A stretch of 64,000 nt of DNA. Origin: Psychrobacter sp. APC 3426 (GTDB lineage: Bacteria > Pseudomonadota > Gammaproteobacteria > Pseudomonadales > Moraxellaceae). Positions 60,970-64,000 of the stretch are shown here, piece after piece (the stretch's first letter is position 1; each line of letters begins with the position of its first letter). The notes beneath the pieces were generated by a model. That model was not told where the DNA came from. It did no database searches and saw nothing but the letters and a program-made list of their open reading frames with translations. The DNA lies in the NCBI RefSeq assembly GCF_030408035.1, contig NZ_JASDCF010000005.1, positions 62,001 to 126,000 of the forward strand, in the 5' to 3' direction. Position numbers and translations under genes: made by a program.

Positions 60970-63189
60970 ATGTCAAAAATTATTTATACAAAAACTGACG
61001 AAGCCCCAGCGCTGGCAACCTTATCATTTCTGCCTATTGTTGAAGCATTTACCCAAACAGCAGGCGTTACTGTTGAGACCAGTGACATCTCTGTTGCTGC
61101 GCGTGTGTTGGCTGAATTCCCTGAGTTTTTAACCGAAGAGCAACGCGTACCTAACAATTTAGCGGCGCTTGGCAAACTGACGCAAGACCCTAATGCCAAC
61201 ATCATTAAACTGCCTAATATCAGTGCCTCTGTGGGGCAATTAAAAGCCGCAATTAAAGAGTTACAAAGCAAAGGCTACGCGCTACCTGACTTTCCAGATG
61301 AGCCAAAAACCGAAGAAGAAGAGAGCATTCGTGCGCGCTATGGCAAAAGCCTAGGCAGCTCGGTCAACCCGGTACTACGTGAAGGTAACTCAGACCGCCG
61401 CGCACCAAAAGCTGTCAAAAACTATGCCCGCAAGCATCCACACTCTATGGGTGAATGGAAGCAGTGGTCAAGCACGCACGTCTCGCACATGCATAGCGGC
61501 GATTTCTATGACGGCGAGCAGTCAATGACGCTAGACAAAGCACGCACGGTTCGTATGGAACGCGTGGCTGAAGACGGTACTGTGAATGTCTTCAAAAAAG
61601 GCATTGCTTTGCTCGACAAAGAAGTCATCGACTTGATGTTTATGAGCAAAAAAGCGCTGCTCGAATTTTATGAGCAAGAAATGGAAGACTGCCGCGAAGC
61701 CGGTATCTTGTTTTCATTGCACGTAAAAGCCACCATGATGAAAGTATCACATCCTATCGTTTTTGGACATGCGGTAAAAACTTACTATAAAGAGGCTTTT
61801 AATAAGCACGGTGCCTTCTTTGACGAGTTGGGTATTAACGTCAATAATGGCATGGCAAGTCTGTACGAAAAAATCGCTGAGCTACCAGCCAGTAAGCGTG
61901 AAGAGATTGAGCGCGATTTGCATGCCTGCCAAGTGCATCGTCCACGCCTTGCCATGGTTGATTCATCAAAAGGTATCACCAACTTCCATTCACCAAGTGA
62001 TGTGATTGTAGATGCGTCAATGCCAGCGATGATTCGCTCAGGTGGTAAAATGTGGGGCGCTGATGGCAAAATGTATGACTGTAAAGCGGTCATGCCAGAG
62101 TCCACCTTTGCGCGTATTTACCAAGAAATGATTAACTTCTGTAAGTGGCATGGCAATTTTGACCCAACCACGATGGGTACCGTGCCTAACGTCGGCCTTA
62201 TGGCACAAAAAGCAGAAGAGTATGGCTCGCATGATAAGACCTTCGAAGCGAGCGATGCCGGTATCGCCCGTATCGTTGACGAAGACACTGGTGAAGTATT
62301 GATGGAGCAAGCAGTTGAGAAAGGCGACATCTGGCGCATGTGTCAGGTGAAAGATGAGCCTATCCAAGACTGGGTGAAACTTGCTGTCCGCCGCGCCCGT
62401 GAATCAGACACGCCAGTTATCTTTTGGTTAGACCCTTATCGTCCACATGAGAACGAGCTCATCAAAAAGGTCAAAATGTACTTGAAAGATCATGACACTG
62501 ATGGTCTGCACATTGAAATCATGTCACAAGTTCGTGCCATGCGTTATACCTTAGAGCGCGTCGCTCGTGGTCTAGATACTATCTCTGCAACCGGTAATAT
62601 TTTACGTGACTACTTGACTGACTTGTTCCCTATCCTAGAGTTAGGAACCAGTGCAAAAATGCTATCAGTTGTACCGCTAATGAAAGGTGGTGGTTTGTTC
62701 GAAACAGGTGCTGGTGGTTCTGCACCTAAGCATGTCGAACAGTTGGTAGAAGAAAATCACCTACGTTGGGATTCACTGGGCGAGTTTTTAGCCTTGACTG
62801 AGTCGTTGGAGCATTTGGCCAAAAACGACGACAATGCTAAAGCGCAAATCTTAGCAGATACCTTGGATAGAGCCACTGAAACACTACTGCTCAATGACAA
62901 GTCACCTTCACGTAAAACTGGCGAATTGGACAACCGTGGTAGCCATTTCTATCTAGCGATGTATTGGGCTCAAGAGCTGGCAGCGCAAGATAAAGACGCT
63001 GACCTAAAAGCCAAGTTTGCACCATTTGCAGAGACGCTAGCGAGTAACGAAGAAGCTATCGTTCAACAGTTTAACGAAGCGCAAGGCAAGTCAGTCGATA
63101 TTAAAGGCTACTACTATGCAAATGAAGCACTGGCTAAGAAAATCATGCGCCCAAGTACTTTATTCAATGAGGCCTTGGCTTCACTATAA
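60970..63189 (+). CDS. Isocitrate dehydrogenase (NADP), monomeric type
   Basis: Oxidises isocitrate to 2-oxoglutarate in the TCA cycle, making NADPH. The 739-residue length and sequence ([20 protein letters not shown] at the start; [20 protein letters not shown] about residues 137-156) identify the single-chain monomeric IDH-II type, unrelated in fold length to the 420-residue dimeric enzyme. A homodimeric icd lies convergent at 63494-64000. The start follows only a weak Shine-Dalgarno (GGAATA). The upstream 760 bases contain no intact gene. Confidence 0.95.
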   Translation: MSKIIYTKTDEAPALATLSFLPIVEAFTQTAGVTVETSDISVAARVLAEFPEFLTEEQRVPNNLAALGKLTQDPNANIIKLPNISASVGQLKAAIKELQSKGYALPDFPDEPKTEEEESIRARYGKSLGSSVNPVLREGNSDRRAPKAVKNYARKHPHSMGEWKQWSSTHVSHMHSGDFYDGEQSMTLDKARTVRMERVAEDGTVNVFKKGIALLDKEVIDLMFMSKKALLEFYEQEMEDCREAGILFSLHVKATMMKVSHPIVFGHAVKTYYKEAFNKHGAFFDELGINVNNGMASLYEKIAELPASKREEIERDLHACQVHRPRLAMVDSSKGITNFHSPSDVIVDASMPAMIRSGGKMWGADGKMYDCKAVMPESTFARIYQEMINFCKWHGNFDPTTMGTVPNVGLMAQKAEEYGSHDKTFEASDAGIARIVDEDTGEVLMEQAVEKGDIWRMCQVKDEPIQDWVKLAVRRARESDTPVIFWLDPYRPHENELIKKVKMYLKDHDTDGLHIEIMSQVRAMRYTLERVARGLDTISATGNILRDYLTDLFPILELGTSAKMLSVVPLMKGGGLFETGAGGSAPKHVEQLVEENHLRWDSLGEFLALTESLEHLAKNDDNAKAQILADTLDRATETLLLNDKSPSRKTGELDNRGSHFYLAMYWAQELAAQDKDADLKAKFAPFAETLASNEEAIVQQFNEAQGKSVDIKGYYYANEALAKKIMRPSTLFNEALASL

Positions 63190-63227
63190 TTGAATAATAT
63201 ACTGACGTAGTAGATAGCTAAGTTTGA

Positions 63228-63252
63228 GAGGCGGTATGATTCCGCCTTTTAA
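63228..63252 (+). terminator. Terminator 1 after monomeric icd
   Basis: AGGCGG-TATGATT-CCGCCTTTT, a short G+C-rich stem 40 bases beyond the stop. Confidence 0.7.
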
Positions 63253-63293
63253 GCCAGCTTTCAACAGCGCTTTCAATAGTGTAAGACAGTATG

Positions 63294-63336
63294 AAAAAAC
63301 ACCCCTTAGGTCTTAGACTTAAGGGGTATTTTTTTG
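63294..63336 (+). terminator. Terminator 2 after monomeric icd
   Basis: ACCCCTTA/TAAGGGGT (63301-63308 with 63320-63327), extended inside by GTC/GAC, and followed by a run of seven T. Confidence 0.85.
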
Positions 63337-63405
63337 ACTTTTAAATGGATATGATATTTACAACGTTTGTTAAAAAACGACTGATAAACCATTATAAATT
63401 GACCG

Positions 63406-63442
63406 TAAAAAAGCCACCTACACAACTGTAGGTAGCTTTTTA
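63406..63442 (-). terminator. Rho-independent terminator of the homodimeric icd gene
   Basis: On the minus strand AGCTACCTACA-GTTG-TGTAGGTGGCT followed by TTTTT. It lies about 50 bases beyond the stop at 63494. Confidence 0.85.
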
Positions 63443-63493
63443 GCATTGATATTCTCAAGCATTAACACTTAACGACTAAGCTGCTGTTATAGA

Positions 63494-64000
63494 TTAAGCA
63501 TCCATATGCTTAATCACCGCTTTACCGAACTCAGAAGTACTGAGCAGAGTCGCATCTGGCATCAGACGCTCAAAGTCATAGGTTACTGTCTTATTAGCGA
63601 TAGCACCTTGGATACCACTGATAATAAGGTCTGCCGCCTCGACCCAGCCCATATCACGTAACATCATCTCAGCCGATAAGATGAGCGACCCTGGGTTTAC
63701 CTTATTTTGACCGGCATACTTAGGCGCAGTACCATGAGTGGCTTCATAGACAGCGATTGCGCCGCCTTTGTTCGCGCCTGGTGCAATACCAATACCGCCC
63801 ACTTCTGCCGCTAGTGCATCAGAAATATAGTCGCCATTTAGGTTTAGCGTTGCCACCACTGAATAATCAGCAGGACGCATCAGAATCTGCTGTAAAAACG
63901 CATCAGCGATGACGTCTTTGATGATGATGTTATTACCGGTTTTTGGGTTTTTCATCGTCATCCAAGGACCACCATCTAACAGCTCTGCATCGAAACGCTC
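63494..64000 (-). CDS. icd: Isocitrate dehydrogenase (NADP), homodimeric type, 3' part (start beyond window)
   Basis: The frame is open to the window edge, giving the C-terminal 168 residues of an E. coli-type Icd. Visible features are [40 protein letters not shown] (metal-binding Asp residues and NADP site; shown here only as [14 protein letters not shown]), and the coenzyme loop [19 protein letters not shown]. It is a second, structurally distinct isocitrate dehydrogenase next to the monomeric one. The two genes are convergent and each has its own terminators. Confidence 0.94.
   Translation of the reverse strand, partial: ERFDAELLDGGPWMTMKNPKTGNNIIIKDVIADAFLQQILMRPADYSVVATLNLNGDYISDALAAEVGGIGIAPGANKGGAIAVYEATHGTAPKYAGQNKVNPGSLILSAEMMLRDMGWVEAADLIISGIQGAIANKTVTYDFERLMPDATLLSTSEFGKAVIKHMDA

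Overview
The window looks like a chromosomal segment of a Psychrobacter-type gammaproteobacterium (Moraxellaceae). This rests on protein character and gene order (smc-zipA-ligA, coaD-ferredoxin, birA-coaX), on the moderate A+T content, and on the presence of both a monomeric and a homodimeric isocitrate dehydrogenase, a combination known from cold-adapted gammaproteobacteria. The genus call is inference; no database was searched.

Layout. 1-1099: end of a polysaccharide-export ABC transporter (KpsT/KpsM type). 1348-1913: a tRNA-Met gene with its own promoter and terminator, then the RNase P RNA gene. 2012-3655: ferredoxin, coaD and smpB. 3789-5494: an EamA/RarD-type permease divergent from an Lrp/AsnC regulator. 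5648-10684: three small lipoproteins around a YgiQ-type radical SAM protein. 11067-18599: ligA, zipA and smc on the minus strand. 18877-21873: a DUF4298-like protein, a TauE-type permease, birA and coaX. 22109-33238: a leucine/isovalerate degradation cluster (liuB, liuC, liuD, liuE, liuA) headed by two tandem paralogous acyl-CoA synthetases. 33548-34780: a rubredoxin-reductase-like flavoprotein. 35030-38468: a glutamate/aspartate ABC transporter. 38894-41459: hslO and an alpha/beta hydrolase. 41791-50848: a cationic amino-acid (arginine-type) ABC transporter locus with three tandem binding proteins, split by a TnpB (IS605/IS1341-type) element and an IS1-family insertion. 52089-57839: proA, a cold-shock-domain/RNase fusion with a barstar-like partner, gltS, a DUF2164 protein and glyA. 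58185-60202: ubiC and a FemAB-like acyltransferase. 60970-64000: monomeric icd and, convergent to it, the start-truncated homodimeric icd.

How the genes work together. The liu enzymes take isovaleryl-CoA to acetoacetate and acetyl-CoA. The biotin subunit of methylcrotonyl-CoA carboxylase (biotin-attachment Lys663) is a substrate for the BirA ligase encoded 3 kb away. Amino-acid uptake is prominent: Glt-type and Art-type ABC systems plus the sodium/glutamate symporter GltS, next to proA, which uses glutamate-derived intermediates.

The most unusual unit is at 53595-54735. One protein carries an N-terminal cold-shock domain, a single membrane segment and a C-terminal RNase Sa/barnase-type nuclease with its catalytic residues intact. 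One base after its stop codon begins a barstar-like inhibitor gene. Other points worth a second look are a dispersed imperfect palindrome found three times, a fresh IS1 insertion with an 8-bp target duplication just upstream of an intact tnpB, and duplicated promoter/operator regions in front of the two acyl-CoA synthetases.
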